Made by a program: the position numbers and the translations under genes. A model generated the notes under the pieces. It saw only the letters and a program-made list of their open reading frames with translations, did not search any database and was not told the DNA's origin. This document shows, in pieces, positions 23,625 through 35,926 of a DNA stretch of 64,000 nucleotides. This stretch comes from Aralia elata (lineage: Eukaryota; Streptophyta; Magnoliopsida; Apiales; Araliaceae): assembly GCA_034770075.1 (NCBI GenBank), contig CM068384.1, positions 92,964,720-93,028,719 of the forward strand, given 5' to 3'. Numbering within the stretch: the first letter of the stretch is position 1; every line of letters begins with the position of its first letter.

Positions 23625-25714
23625 ATGAAGAAATATTAAATGTTAGCGATTAGTTAAAAAAGGCCAAAACATATGCATATATAATGTGTTTGGTCAAGTG
23701 AATTGAAATGCCCTGGTTTCATATGCATTTTTCCATTTGTTGATAAAGAATAAGATCGACTGATAAAATGGGTACAATTACCAGAAGCAATCCTACTCCT
23801 ATATGTTATGAATATAGTTTAGCTTCACTTGCTGTTAAGCAGCATCACAAAATTGTTAATTTTTGAAAAATTCTGTCTAATTGAACAAGCACAAGTTTAT
23901 AACTGTAATTTTGTAAAATACAGTTATATTCTAACTCACATGCTCTTCCAAATAAGATAGTGATTTGTGATCTTACTGAGGCAAATAAGACGAAGCATGA
24001 AGCAAACAAGGCATTTAGAAAATTTAACTAAATTATGTAATTGGCTCATTATCATTATTCATTAATATAAAATAGCCGGAAAGTGGGAAAAAGATTCCAT
24101 AGTGTATCAATAACAATTTCTTTCAACATTCAAGTATCCATATTTAGTGTAGTCCACATGCTGTTTTTTTGTGCCAAGCATTAGCAACATTACAGACTAC
24201 ATAACAGACAACAACAACAATTACATAGAAACTTTCTAAGGCATCCAAAGCAATTACAATTCAAATCTTCCTCAATCCTCAGTCACTGCATAAAATAATT
24301 GAATTCCAAATAGTTTTCACCAATCAAAAATCAAGCTAAAAAAACTTGACACCCACACTTAAAAGCCTAATCACAAACCCATAAGAAGTAAACGTAACCA
24401 TATATTTAATTAAATTCTATTATTTGAAATTTTATCTATCAAATTCCTGCCAATAGAACATGCCATAGAACACTTAACAGAGAATTCAAGCCAAATGAAT
24501 CTGGTTCAATTCATACTTTAGCAAAATAAATATTTTTGCAATTTAAATTCAGTAAAAAAAACATTACATGACAACTATACTAGTTGAATTGGAGGGCGAT
24601 AATGGAAATCATATGTTCCTCGTAAAATATATAAAGCATCAACTGCTCAACCCTTTAATGGTGGAAACTCCAAGTGGGGAGTCTAACAATCAACTAATGA
24701 CATGGATATATGGTTCACAATCATAAATTACATATCAAGTGATGTAGTTGGACCATTCATTTTTTCTCCACTCAATGAATTTACTCGGTTAGAACTGATT
24801 TGAAAGGAAGGTCACATGAAGTAGTCTGCAGTTAACTATGATGAAATTCATAAAACCACCATGAGAATATGGAAAATAGTGTGCTTTTACTTGTCACTAT
24901 TGCTTCCCTGGAATGGTTTTCTCAGCCAATGTAACCTATCATTTCCATCGCCACTAGAAGAATCCTAAGCCATAAAGTGTTGAGCATAAAATTACCAGAT
25001 ATACCTGAGAAAAGAATGATTGAAATACTATTCTATAAAGTGTTGAACCACTGTGGATCTTCTTTTGTTGCAGATCGAAAATCAACATGGTGCGCTCCTA
25101 ATAAACAATCAAATTAACAATATCCTATTAGATACTAAACCCCCCCCCCCCCCCACGTACAAAACTAAGCCATGCATATTATGTTTTAGTTTAGTAACTT
25201 GTAAATTTATAACATCCTTTTTCATAAATAAAATGAAAATGTTAACAATTGTTATTTATGCAACTATAATATCCGAAAGAATAAATCAAACTATTGTATC
25301 TCCTTGTAAATATAATATTTCTAAAACTTATTTTAATTTCAAATAATGGGTGGGTTTTATATGATATGCTATATATAAAAAAAGAGCTCATTCCCCCATC
25401 CTTGCTTCGTGAGTAAATTAAAAAAAAAAAAACTTGCAAAAGTCTTGTTAAAAATTTGTGCCGAAATATAATTGCAAAACATTTTAATATATATAGTTAG
25501 ATAGAATTATAAAAGGGTTCACTAATACTTCTCCACAATTAAAAAATTGACATCGCAATATAAATCATTTTCCTATTAACAAACTACTGATCTAAAAGTG
25601 AAAAGGGCATACCATGGAAAACAGAAAACAAACAAACAAACAAACAAATAAATAAAATAAAGTAACCAATTATTAGCAAAAATCAACTTTTAGTCCTTCG
25701 GTGTTCAAGCATTA
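23625..25714. other. CACTA interior, unrecognised
   Basis: AT-rich, intron-like sequence with many stops. It includes a run of 15 C at 25140-25154. The 97-codon frame at 25053-25346 crosses that run and has no motif. No transposase is seen. Confidence 0.4.
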
Positions 25715-25960
25715 ATGGTCTGTGTTCTTCCCAGATGGATAATTTGTTGCACTTAGATATTTTGGTTAAGACTGATCGAATGTCATTTAGTTTTGAGGCT
25801 GTAAGTTTTGATCATGTAAGTCAGAGTGGTAATTGTGTGGCACATGGACCAACAAAGTTGGCCATTAATTTGGTTTTTCATACTTGCTAGTTGGAAGAAA
25901 TTCATCAAGTATTCTTCCATCAGTTTTTAGTTGTAGGTGTGGGAGACGTTGAAGCTTATA
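25715..25960 (+). pseudogene. RNase H-like (RVT_3) fragment, probably LINE-derived
   Basis: The plus strand reads DNLLHLDILVKTDRMSFSFE, then VSFDHVSQSGNCVAHGPTKL, then a stop and LEEIHQVF. This matches the end of the plant RNase H-like domain found in LINE polyproteins and their host relatives, whose pattern is F..V.R..N.VAH.LAK followed by W.E. The catalytic N-terminal part is missing. It ends in a 3' UTR-like stretch with AAATAAAAAGC at about 25987. Confidence 0.6.
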
Positions 25961-25997
25961 ATCTTCAGTCTTAAGGACTGTTTTATAAATAAAAAGC

Positions 25998-26136
25998 ATT
26001 AATATCTATAAATACAAATATAGAGAAAGCGGAGAGAGAAATTACCATATAGGGGACAACCACATTATGTGAACATTAATATCTATAAATACAAATATAG
26101 AGAAAGTGGAGAGAGAAATTACCATATAGGGGACAA
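25998..26136. repeat. Tandem duplication, 77-bp period
   Basis: Two 62-bp copies, 25998-26059 and 26075-26136, nearly identical (ATTAATATCTATAAATACAA ... ATATAGGGGACAA) with 15 bases between. Confidence 0.92.
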
Positions 26137-28193
26137 TAGTGGTGGACGATCACAATAGCCAGAAGATCCCAAAAAGCCCGAAGCACCACTGGTGAAACGA
26201 CAATCCATTAACAAAATTGGCCCCAAATATGAAACCCCAAATAATTGGCCCCAAATCCTAGGGCAAAATCCACACAATTCCCAGCCGCCGGAGTCGAAGA
26301 AGAACAAAGTGAGAATCAACCCATACAACCAAACTAGACAACCAAAGGGTCAGACCCTAGAGATCAGAAGCAAGGAACAATTTTGAAGGGTTAGATAGAG
26401 ATGGAGATGTACCTCAACCGACGAGAAAAAGAGAGAGAGATGAAAGAAATGAAAATAAAATATCATTTTTGAGTTTTATATTTAACACTTAGCTTTTGAT
26501 CTGACAGTAGAGATATAATGCTTAGAATTTATCAAGGGCCACGATTGAAAGGAGCAATTAAAACTAATGATCCGTGTGCTTGTTTCTAATTGGTCCTTGA
26601 GCAAAATGAAGGATAATTAACATCAACTAACTATTCATCTAATAAACAATTCGAAAAAATATGAACGAAACTCGAATTCGTTAATAATATGATCTAAATT
26701 TGAGTAAAAAAATAAATGAGAATGAATTATAAGTAAAATCTGAGTAAATTTATGCTCGACTCGTTTAAGATTCGAATTCTTGATCATGATTCGATACATA
26801 CTCGATTAATATATATTCGCATAAATACTCGAAACATTCTCTTATAAAATATGCACAATTTAATAAATTTAGAATAAATAGTTATTATTTATTATTATAT
26901 ATGAAGACATAACATATATGACATAGAGACTGTATGTATTATAAAGTTACTTATTATGTAGAGACTCGAATTCGAGCTTGAATTCAAAGTTCGCGAGTAG
27001 TTTGAATATAATTCGATCCAAGTCAGATTGAATTCGAGTAACAAATATTCGAGTCGAGTCGAATTTAAGTAGAGTTTTTCAAATACAATTCGAACTCAAT
27101 CCAAGTAACTCTCTGTTCGCTTCAGTTCGACTTGTTTACACCTCTAAGATCAATTTGTGTTTTTATCTCAAAGGACATTCCCTTGCTAGAACATTCTCAA
27201 TTTCTGTTTTTTGTTTTCATTATTCACTCGCTAGAACATTCTCATTTTCTTGGCAGTGATAATTGTACAAAATGAAACGATATACTAAAGTTTGTCATCA
27301 TAGTTTTTATCGTACTATTCTATTAGACTAATATAATTTACTATTTTTAGGGGTATACATTCATTTTAATGTTCACAAATTTGCAATTGGAACTCTTTTT
27401 TTAAAAGGAATCATAATTATTTATAGAGTTTATGAATATAATTGTATAATGATGTAAAACATTAATAATGAAATTATGAGTGTGGATGTAGAAAATAAAA
27501 ACAATAATAAGATTTGATATTTGTTTTTTATTAAAGTTTGTTATGTTTGAAATAAAGCAAGGAAATATATCTATTTGACAAGCAAATGATATAATTATTT
27601 CATCTGTTAATTAGAACAAGTAAATACATACATGTGATTAATAAATAAATAAATAAATAATGATATAAATACAATATTAATGTGCTTTCTATTTATTAAC
27701 CCCATTAATATTTAATAGAATTTACATTCTTAATAATAATTTTTAAGTAATTTACAATATTAATTGTATTAATTAAAATATTAAGTTACAATAATTTAAA
27801 TTTTTAAATATTGTAAATTGACAATAAACAAAATTATAATAATTATGACTTTTTTAGTGGATCACATTACAAATGCTAAAATATTATTTTTTTCTACAAA
27901 AGAATTGTATTTCAGTTTATTATAATTAATTTATGATATCCTAAAATTTAAATTTAAATTTATTTTTAATTTTTTGAAATAATATCTTTACATATAATAT
28001 TAATTATAAATGATTTGTGTTTTTTTTAAATGTTATCAAAACTCTTTTTTTGGAGCAGAGTCCTAATTTAGGAGTTGCTTGCGTATCTGGAAAAAGAGTA
28101 AGCCATCAATTACCAATTTCGATCTACTATGATTTTGTAAAGACCTGCGATACTAAACACAATCAGGGTGTTCAAATTTGTAATTCACAGAGA
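26137..28193. other. CACTA interior with possible leader and repeats
   Basis: 26140-26430 on the minus strand looks like a transcribed leader: a pyrimidine-rich start, a GAG|GTACAT donor-like site and a 69-codon open frame ending in a donor-like TGG|GTAATT. The protein was not identified. 26640-27150 is rich in GAATTCGAGTC-type short inverted repeats ending CGACTTGTTTACACC, typical of an eroded hAT-like or unclassified dispersed repeat. 27150-28060 is AT-rich with nothing recognised. Confidence 0.35.
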
Positions 28194-28935
28194 AGGAGTG
28201 TAACACCCCAGTCCCACATCGAAAGATAAGGGAAAAGTTTGTCTATATATAAGGAATTGAGTTACTATCAATAGTACCTTCAAGTCATGACCTTTTGGGT
28301 GAGCCTGTGGTGGGCTAAGATGACCCAAGAAGATACTACTGGGCCAGTAATTTAAGGCCTTGTTTGGATGGATTTGATTCGATTCGGACTTGGGATTTAA
28401 CCTAAGATTTGTTACGGACTCGGGATTTGACCCGGGTTGTTACATATGGTATCAGAGCCGACTCTCGAAAGCTCGGGTCGGGTCATCCGATCGAGTTGCC
28501 GGAGGTGGGGACACGAAGACTGGTGGTATTGTCCCACAATGGAGAGAAGGAGGTCCGGAGGTGGGGACATGAAGCCAGCCGGTATTATCCCACAATGGCT
28601 AGAGAGGCAAAGATCTGTGGACTGTGTGTGTGATCGGTTCTGACGGGGACATCAGAAATTTAAGTGGGGGAGATTGTAACACCCCAGTTCCACATCGAAA
28701 GATAAGAGAAAAGTTTGTCTGTATATAAGGAATTGAGTTACTATCAATAGTACCTTCAAGTCATGACCTTTTGGGTGAGCCTGTGGTGGGCTAAGATGGC
28801 CCAAGAAGATACTATTGGGCCAGTAATTTAAGGCCTTGTTTGGATGGATTTGATTCGATTCGGACTTGGGATTTGACCCGGGTTGTTACAAGGAGAATCT
28901 AGGGCAACAAGGCCTTCAACTTCAAGCTTACCTGT
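28060..28935 (+). pseudogene. Unidentified exon-like segment interrupted by the TRIM
   Basis: 28060-28198 and, after the TRIM, 28896-28931 read as a continuous open stretch (NLGVACVSGKRVSHQLPISI ... then ESRATRPSTSSLP) ending at a strong donor-like site (ACCT|GTGAGT). The protein is not recognised. It is either cargo in the CACTA element or part of its own unknown gene. Confidence 0.3.
28199..28890 (+). mobile_element. TRIM (miniature LTR retrotransposon) with 5-bp TSD
   Basis: Two short direct repeats start TGTAACACCCCAGT and end GGGTTGTTACA: 28199-28444 (246 bp) and 28675-28890 (216 bp). A tRNA-Met primer-binding site TGGTATCAGAGC is at 28447-28458 and a purine tract (AGTGGGGGAGAT) at 28663-28674. 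The exact duplication AGGAG flanks it (28194-28198 and 28891-28895). The 230-bp interior has no coding capacity and contains two copies of GGAGGTGGGGACA about 57 bp apart. LTR1 carries a 30-bp internal duplication absent from LTR2. Such elements move with enzymes supplied by other retrotransposons. Confidence 0.95.
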
Positions 28936-29707
28936 GAGTAATTTAATTTTCAAACCTATATATACATGTACTTTTCTACAAACTTACGAATCATTATATG
29001 GGCTATGCTTAATTTATCTTAAGAATAATATTAGCCTTGTTCGGATGAAATTCTTATTACAAAATAAGAGAAAAAAATTATTTAAGTAGTATATTTTTTC
29101 TTATGTGTGCCCACCAAGTGGTTGTTTAAATTCTTGAGAGAAACCGCATAACATATATGAAGACATAATGACATAGAAGTGAAATTTTGCAACATATATG
29201 AAGACATATTTTTTAATTTGCAAACAAGAAATTTTCACTGCCTTTAGTATTGTATTTAGTATTGCATTTAAGATTGACTAGATTGGGTTATCTATCTATC
29301 TGTGCAATCCATATATGGCAAATATTATAATTAGTAGTACTTTTTACATAGTTTATAATTATATTGACTAAAATTAAATGAATTTATGTCAATTTTAAAT
29401 TTGAAAATATCCTACCAAGGAAACAAATAGCTCAAGATAGTTACACTTCTACCCTTTATTTACAAAAGTTATATATCATTGCAATCTTAAATCAGATCAA
29501 ATCATATGAAAATGACAGAAAACTAAGGTCAGGGGCTCACTTATGTATGATAAGTTACAGGTGAAGGTTCTAATAGGAAGTTTGGTGTAGCAACAAAGGA
29601 AAATGAAATCCCACCACTTCTTTTTTCATGATCAGTAAATCTCACCGCTTATTTATTGAACTAAAACATATTGACAAAGAAATTCCATGAACTCATACAA
29701 TGAAAGA
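28936..29707. other. CACTA interior, unrecognised
   Basis: AT-rich unique sequence between the TRIM and the LARD. No gene. Confidence 0.4.
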
Positions 29708-29712
29708 GCAAC

Positions 29713-32700
29713 TGTAACGCCCCCGAAACTCGGGTCTTACCTTGAACCCGATTCCGACGCGTCACGGTACTACCCATACAATATAGGTTTACTAAAAATA
29801 TGTAATAACAATAATATAACAACATATCCTCATCTAATCCCAGGCACGAAGACCTTAAATAAAACACTTATGACCAAGGTTGAATAAATACCATGATCCT
29901 TTACAATATCTCATGTGTGAACGCAAGGTTCAGATTCTGACTTTATCCAATCCCTGAATATTCGCAAGGTTATTCAATAACCAATACATTCGTTTAAAAA
30001 AATGTCCTTTATACAACATCGACCATCCTTGTAGTTTACTATAACAAGTAACTAACATAATCACATCATAATTATTATAATGGATAACCTTCATTTCTAA
30101 CTTAGGGTTTACATAGTCAAATTCACGTACATCATATACCGTCATCGTAGCTAAATAATTACAGTAAAGGGACATTTAGCAACCTTCCTGTTTCCATGCG
30201 CCTCTAATCCTTATCATCACGATATCAAGATAATGCATTGCATCGTAAATCTGCAAAAGTTTTATTTTTGCAAGAATGAGCACGACGGCTCAGCAAGAAC
30301 TGACAGTTTTCACATTTCATGCTTCACGTAACACATAAGTTTGCATTTTATCCATGCATCATGATTCTCATACTATGCATCTTACTCATGCATTATAAAT
30401 CTTATGCAATTCATCCATATATATGCATCATGATTCTCATAGCATACTTCATGCATCTCACATTGTATATTTACAATAATTCAAGTTCCACATAGAACAA
30501 TATAGTCACATAATTGCACATTATGCACACTTTAATCATGCTCTCATATAATCCACATAATAGTGAAAGATTTAGTAATCAAGTCATGTACATCGATACA
30601 TTTAAACAAGTTAACAAGTTACTGAAAGAACTTGCCTTTAAGCGTTCCTTGCCAAATTATGATGGCTCATCCTTCAAATATCCTACACAATTTATTTAAC
30701 AAAAAAAATACCAATTAGCCACTAAAAAGGCTTCATATAATGGTTTATATTATAAACCCACTTCATATCTTATAATGTTCGTTTTGTTTAACTCGAAACA
30801 CTATTTAAGTTCTTTAACACTTTACGCGGCGTTTCGACGTTTACACGTCACACACCTAATTCGCCTCCTTTGCATGTGCTTAGCATGCTCATACATTGAT
30901 TTATAACAAACTATCATGTTTCATTATTATTAGAAACACAATATTAAACAAAGTTATACACACTTGTCGCGGCGTTACGACGCTTGCACGCCCATACGCC
31001 AAACTTGTTTACTCGAACGCCCATTCAAATTGTCTAATACCCAAAGGTTAATGTTAAGTATGATTATAAATCATAATAACCATGTTTTAGAACTTAGAAC
31101 ATCATTTAACAATGTCGGGAGCATTATACTATGCACACACGCATGCCCGACGCCTACCGTTTGCACAATAGCCCTAAAAACGGTTAATTTAAAAATTGTT
31201 CCAGGTAATAAATTTTAATTCTAATTAATGGATGTTGTAGGTCTATCTCTAAGCTTTCCGGATCATCTTGAATCGCCTAAATCCGAGTCCGTATGAGAAA
31301 GTTTATGGCCATTTTCCCAACGGACGTCGAAGCTGAGTCGGACAGCGCACACGCGGGCGGGCGGCACCAGGCGCACGGCGTGCGGCAGCGCGCGCGCGCG
31401 GGCGCACGGGGCCTTGGTGCGGGCGCGCGGCTGGCCTGGTGGCCCTTGTCAGACATCGCGATTTTGACCCTCCTTCACTCCAATCCTCATAACTTCTTCT
31501 CTAGACCTTCAAATTGGTCCGTTCCGGACTCTATGGACTCCTAAGACATAGAGCTACAACATATCAAAAATTCAGAGCTACCCACTAATATTAACATGGC
31601 CAAATCTTAGGCCAAAGTATTAACTCATGCTCTGTTTTGAATGTTCTATGTGTTCTTCACTAAAATCATCACCAAATCTTTGTTTTAACACCTTTTTACT
31701 CGATTCCAGTTGGGTTAACTTGGTAATCCATGGAACTACAATACCATAACAACAAATAAATTAAACCAACACGAAATATTAGCTACAGATTGTCCAAAAC
31801 AGTCCATAGGTCCAAGATTTGTCCAAAATGTCCATTGTTCTTCATGTTCTTCACGTTCTTCATCCTCCTTGAGCATAGGTACGAATTTCTTCAATTTTTG
31901 TTCCACTTTGATGTTATTAATAGCTTATATACCCTATTAACAACATTTACAAACATCCAACACAAACAAAACCAACAAAAATCGCAAGAAAACCAACCCA
32001 TGAGCATAAAAGCTCTAAAACCATGAAAATCTTGAAAACCTTAACCAAATCAAATGAAAATGGTTTCAAGTTAATGATTTACCTCTGTAAATCCCTCCTA
32101 GATGATATGAAGCTTTGCTAGGGCTTGGCTTGAGTCTCCTTCTTCCTTTTTGGTTCACCCGAACCTCTTCTTCTCTTCCTTTCTTCTTCTTCTTTTTCCG
32201 GCGACTCTTCTTCCTTTTCCGGTGACTTTTCCGGCGACTTCTTCCTCCTTTCTTCTTTCTCTTGGCTGCAGATTTTCCCTCTCTCTCTCTCTAATTGCTG
32301 ATGGTTTGGTTTGAATGAGGTGCAAGAGAGAAATCAAATGGTTTGAATGGGATTAAGAGTGGAGGAGTAAATTTGGGAAATGGGTTAGGAGCTCTATGAG
32401 CTTGCCGGCAATCTCCTCCCCATGCTCTCATTTGATTGGTCCAAAATGAGGGATTGGTTCCCTCTTGGGGTGACAAGCCAAAATAAATACCCAAAAACAC
32501 CAAAATTATATCCGAAAACTCCCACTTTTGTACCAAAATTGGTAAATAACTCTACCCAAAATTAAAATGGGCATTACCATAAATATTGGAACACATAAAC
32601 ATAATTATTACGGGGTTTGTCCATTTATTCGGAACAGTCTTATTATACATTTCGGATACGGATAAAATCACGTATCTGCTCGACTAAATTTTCTGACGCT

Positions 32701-33191
32701 TGGAAAAATTATTCCTTCGCATACACGTCTTAATGAAATTTATAGAAACCGAAAAAGACGAAAAAATATTCGGGCGTGAATAGTACCTCGGGAAACGTGC
32801 CCCGTGAATAGTGATTTTGCGATCTTTCGCAAAATCAATTATTCGCTCATACGGTTCAACAACGCATAAAAAATTCATACATTGACCTCATCCAGGTTAT
32901 AAAATAACCTTAAAACACGTCGCATAAAAATAATATTTAATCCGTTAATACTATTAATAAACCCAAATTACAAGGGTATTCACGACTCGCGATCGTTGCA
33001 ATAATTAACTATTAACTCATTCATTTTGAATCTATGTAAATATTTCACATTTATATATATACATATTAAGCTCATCAATTTAATCACATAAATATATATA
33101 ACACATATATATATTCAAACGTGACTCATAATAAGAATTATTCTATATTAAATTCTTATTATAATTATTTTCGAAAATCCGGGTTGTCACA
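29713..33191 (-). repeat. LARD 3' LTR (3479 bp)
   Basis: On the minus strand it begins TGTGACAACCCGGATTTTCG and ends GAGTTTCGGGGGCGTTACA. Against the 5' LTR I find on the order of twenty small differences. It lacks a 336-bp block that the other copy has between two GAYTCGCGATCG repeats. It contains a GC-rich island at about 31345-31445 and the shared module at 31231-31345. The 84-, 83- and 78-codon frames inside are not supported as genes. Confidence 0.95.
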
Positions 33192-33451
33192 TCCTTCCCT
33201 CCTTATAAGGATTCCGTCCTCGGAATCACAAATATCAAACCTCTTACTCGGTTTTCGTCTAATTTCTTCCGAAATTTTATCATTGAATAAATTTTAACGT
33301 ATTACTATAACATAGGTTTCATATTACCTATTTAATCTCTGAGTATTATCCTATGTTTAACCCATCAATTTCCTTTTCTAAGGATCATTGTATGCCACAA
33401 TCATCATAATAATTTAATATCATGATTTGCTAACTCATAAACATTCGGGAT

Positions 33452-33494
33452 ATTACATTCACCTCTTCTTCTAAGAATTTCGTCCTCGAAATTT
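33452..33494 (-). repeat. Second PPT/LTR-junction-like copy inside the LARD
   Basis: On the minus strand GAAATTTCGAGGACGAAATT is followed by an AG-rich tract and GTGAATGTAATATCCCGAA. This repeats the layout at the true 3' junction (GGACGGAATCC, purine tract, TGTGACAACCCGG) about 260 bp away. Confidence 0.6.
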
Positions 33495-33861
33495 CAATGC
33501 ATTCATCTTTACTTATTCTACCCATCAAAACTAGGTTTTCAATCTAACCTTTACACTGTCCTCTTTCAAGGATTCACGTAAAATTGTCGCATTCTACGAC
33601 TACTTCTCCTTGGGATAATCACCCTTTCCAAAATCAGTTTCCCAAATAATAGGAACCTTCAACAATTGTTTAATAATTGTGAAGTAACTTGAACAAATAG
33701 GAAATAAAATGTTCCTTAAAAACTTTTCATATTATGCTGAGGGGCCATAAAGACCATGACCATAGAGGTTTACGGGTATTACTACCCCTACCAATTTCAA
33801 TTATGAAAAAGGTAATCTACCTCATAAAGATCATGAACGTAGTCAAGGAACTAGTCCGTCA

Positions 33862-34060
33862 GTAGTACTCGAGGGGATCAGCCTCTCATACCCCATGTAT
33901 ATGCATAACATTTAACTCTGACTGCATCGGATACCCGACACTTATAGCATCCATATTAAGGGTTGCTCTCCGCCAGTTGTACTTGAGGGGATCGACCTCT
34001 CGTACACCATGTGTATGCATAACATTAAATCCTGACCGTGCCAGATAACCGACACTTATA
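33862..34060. repeat. Two 85-bp repeat units in the LARD interior
   Basis: 33862-33946 and 33976-34060 share GTACTYGAGGGGATC, CCTCTCRTAC, TGYATGCATAACAT and CGACACTTATA. Each contains an inverted GAGG...CCTC stem. Confidence 0.88.
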
Positions 34061-35082
34061 TTCCCCTATTCCGGGTTATTCCCCCAACTTAAGAATCCGC
34101 ACCAAAACAATTTGGTTTGGCATAAATTCTCAAATAATGCTTGAATTTCATAAACACATTGCAACATTCGTCTAGCCGAATCAAATAGCTTAGACTTACA
34201 TCAATAATTCGGACATCAATCGAATCATTATAGCCAACTCAATTGGCATGCAAATTTTTTTTTTTTTTTTATACCTTAAAGAAAACAAAAATCATTTTAT
34301 GACGTCATAATACTGCACTGTTGCAACAGTGTGTTAGGATTCCGTCATTTTCTGACCTTGTCATACTACATCATACCTTAGTGGGTTGACGATCCTATGA
34401 TCACATCTAACACTAGGTTAATCTGCATTGATGACTCCATCATCTGTCATTCTACACAAGGTTTCATGATGCATTGATGACAATTTAAAAATACATTTTG
34501 ATATTTTCAAATCAACTTTGTCTAGCCGAAACTATTAGCTTAGACATATGAATAATAGTACATTTAAAATCCCTGGTCCAGAAATCTGGCTCCATACATT
34601 TTTCGAAGAGCAAAAGTGCAAATGTCAGCACGAAGTCAATAAATTTCGAAGTCTAGCATAGCTAGAAGATTTGGAATATCCATGTCTCCTCATCAACTTC
34701 AATTTCTCCCATTTCTCCACTATTTAATAATTCTATCTATTTCTAACTCCATCAATGCTCATCATTTTGAGAATTCACAGTTCTAAATCCACAACCTTTC
34801 GATACCCCAATATAGTTCATCAAACTTACCACACAATATGAGTTCAGGAACTTACCACAATCATATGGGTTTAGAAACTTATCCTAGTCAGACCAAAAAT
34901 CGTCCATTTCGCTGAGGGGTTCCATCAGACCATATGATTATGAGTCACGAACTTACCATACGTGTGAGTTTAAAGAACTCGCACCTAATCTTAATATTCT
35001 CTAACTATCAAATATAAATATGAGAAAAGAATCACCTTCTCGTCATACGTATAGCGATAGCGCGATACTAGGTTCCAACGAT

Positions 35083-35326
35083 TATCAATATAGGAAGCTA
35101 AGTGATTGTCGAACCTATCACAATCCCCTGCCCATACAAGGAATCGATCAAACTCGGCCACTAATCAATATAGGAGGCTAAGGGGTTGTTACACCAAGCA
35201 CAAATTCCCCGCCCATACAAGGAATTGTTCAACTCAAACCACTATACCGATTATAGGAAGCTAAGTGGTTCTCAAACCAAGCACGAATCCCCCGCCCATA
35301 CAAGGAATTGTACAACTCAGCCACTA
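35083..35326. repeat. Three units of about 82 bp in the LARD interior
   Basis: Three consecutive copies with ATATAGGAAGCTAAG, then GCCCATACAAGGAAT and CCACTA, near the primer-binding-site end of the LARD. Non-coding. Confidence 0.9.
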
Positions 35327-35912
35327 ACATGAGTCCTCAATTGAAAATCACCCCCAATCCTAGCTTACTCGTTGCTTAACAAGAATTTAATTCGTGTTTC
35401 ATCACCCATAACTCTTTCCGAGTTTTACTCGTACTATCTCATAGTACCATCTGTCTATAGCATTCAGCTAAAATTTTCAATCATTCAATTGATCATCTGT
35501 CATTCTATGACTTAATCCAATCACATCGTGATCTTACTCTACAATCGTTTTTACATTTACGAATCTTCCTTATCCTAACGATCGTTTCATCCTACGACCT
35601 TCTCTACTCTTCTCTTTAATCATAATATATGATTTTATGCCTTTACGCCTTATAGACCTCGTCTATTGATCAATACTTATCATCTATATCACTGGAGTCA
35701 GGTAACTCCCAATTCTCATCTTTTATAACGCATCGAGATTCTTCTTTGAATCGTCTTATATATATCTCAACTCTTACTATGAATTTTCTAAATTCATTTA
35801 CTATCAATTAAACTCTATTTGAGTTTTATTCCTTCACTATCTTCATCATTATTATCTTTCTTCACTACAGTTATAGCCTAAGGTACTCTTACCTAAGGTT
35901 TATAACCTATCA

Positions 35913-35924
35913 GCTCTGATACCA
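35913..35924 (-). other. LARD primer-binding site (tRNA-iMet)
   Basis: TGGTATCAGAGC on the minus strand, two bases from the 5' LTR end. It is complementary to the 3' end of plant initiator tRNA-Met, which primes minus-strand DNA synthesis. It fixes the element's orientation. Confidence 0.95.
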
Positions 35925-35926
35925 AC

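Noticed and set aside
25140..25154. Run of 15 C as a possible structural element
   Set aside because: A simple homopolymer; may be a sequencing or assembly weak spot.
31293..31544. GC-rich 83-codon frame (and the 91-codon copy at 37484-37759, reverse 37465-37671)
   Set aside because: Lies in the LTR GC-rich island, present in both LTRs with frame-altering indels; no domain or codon signal.
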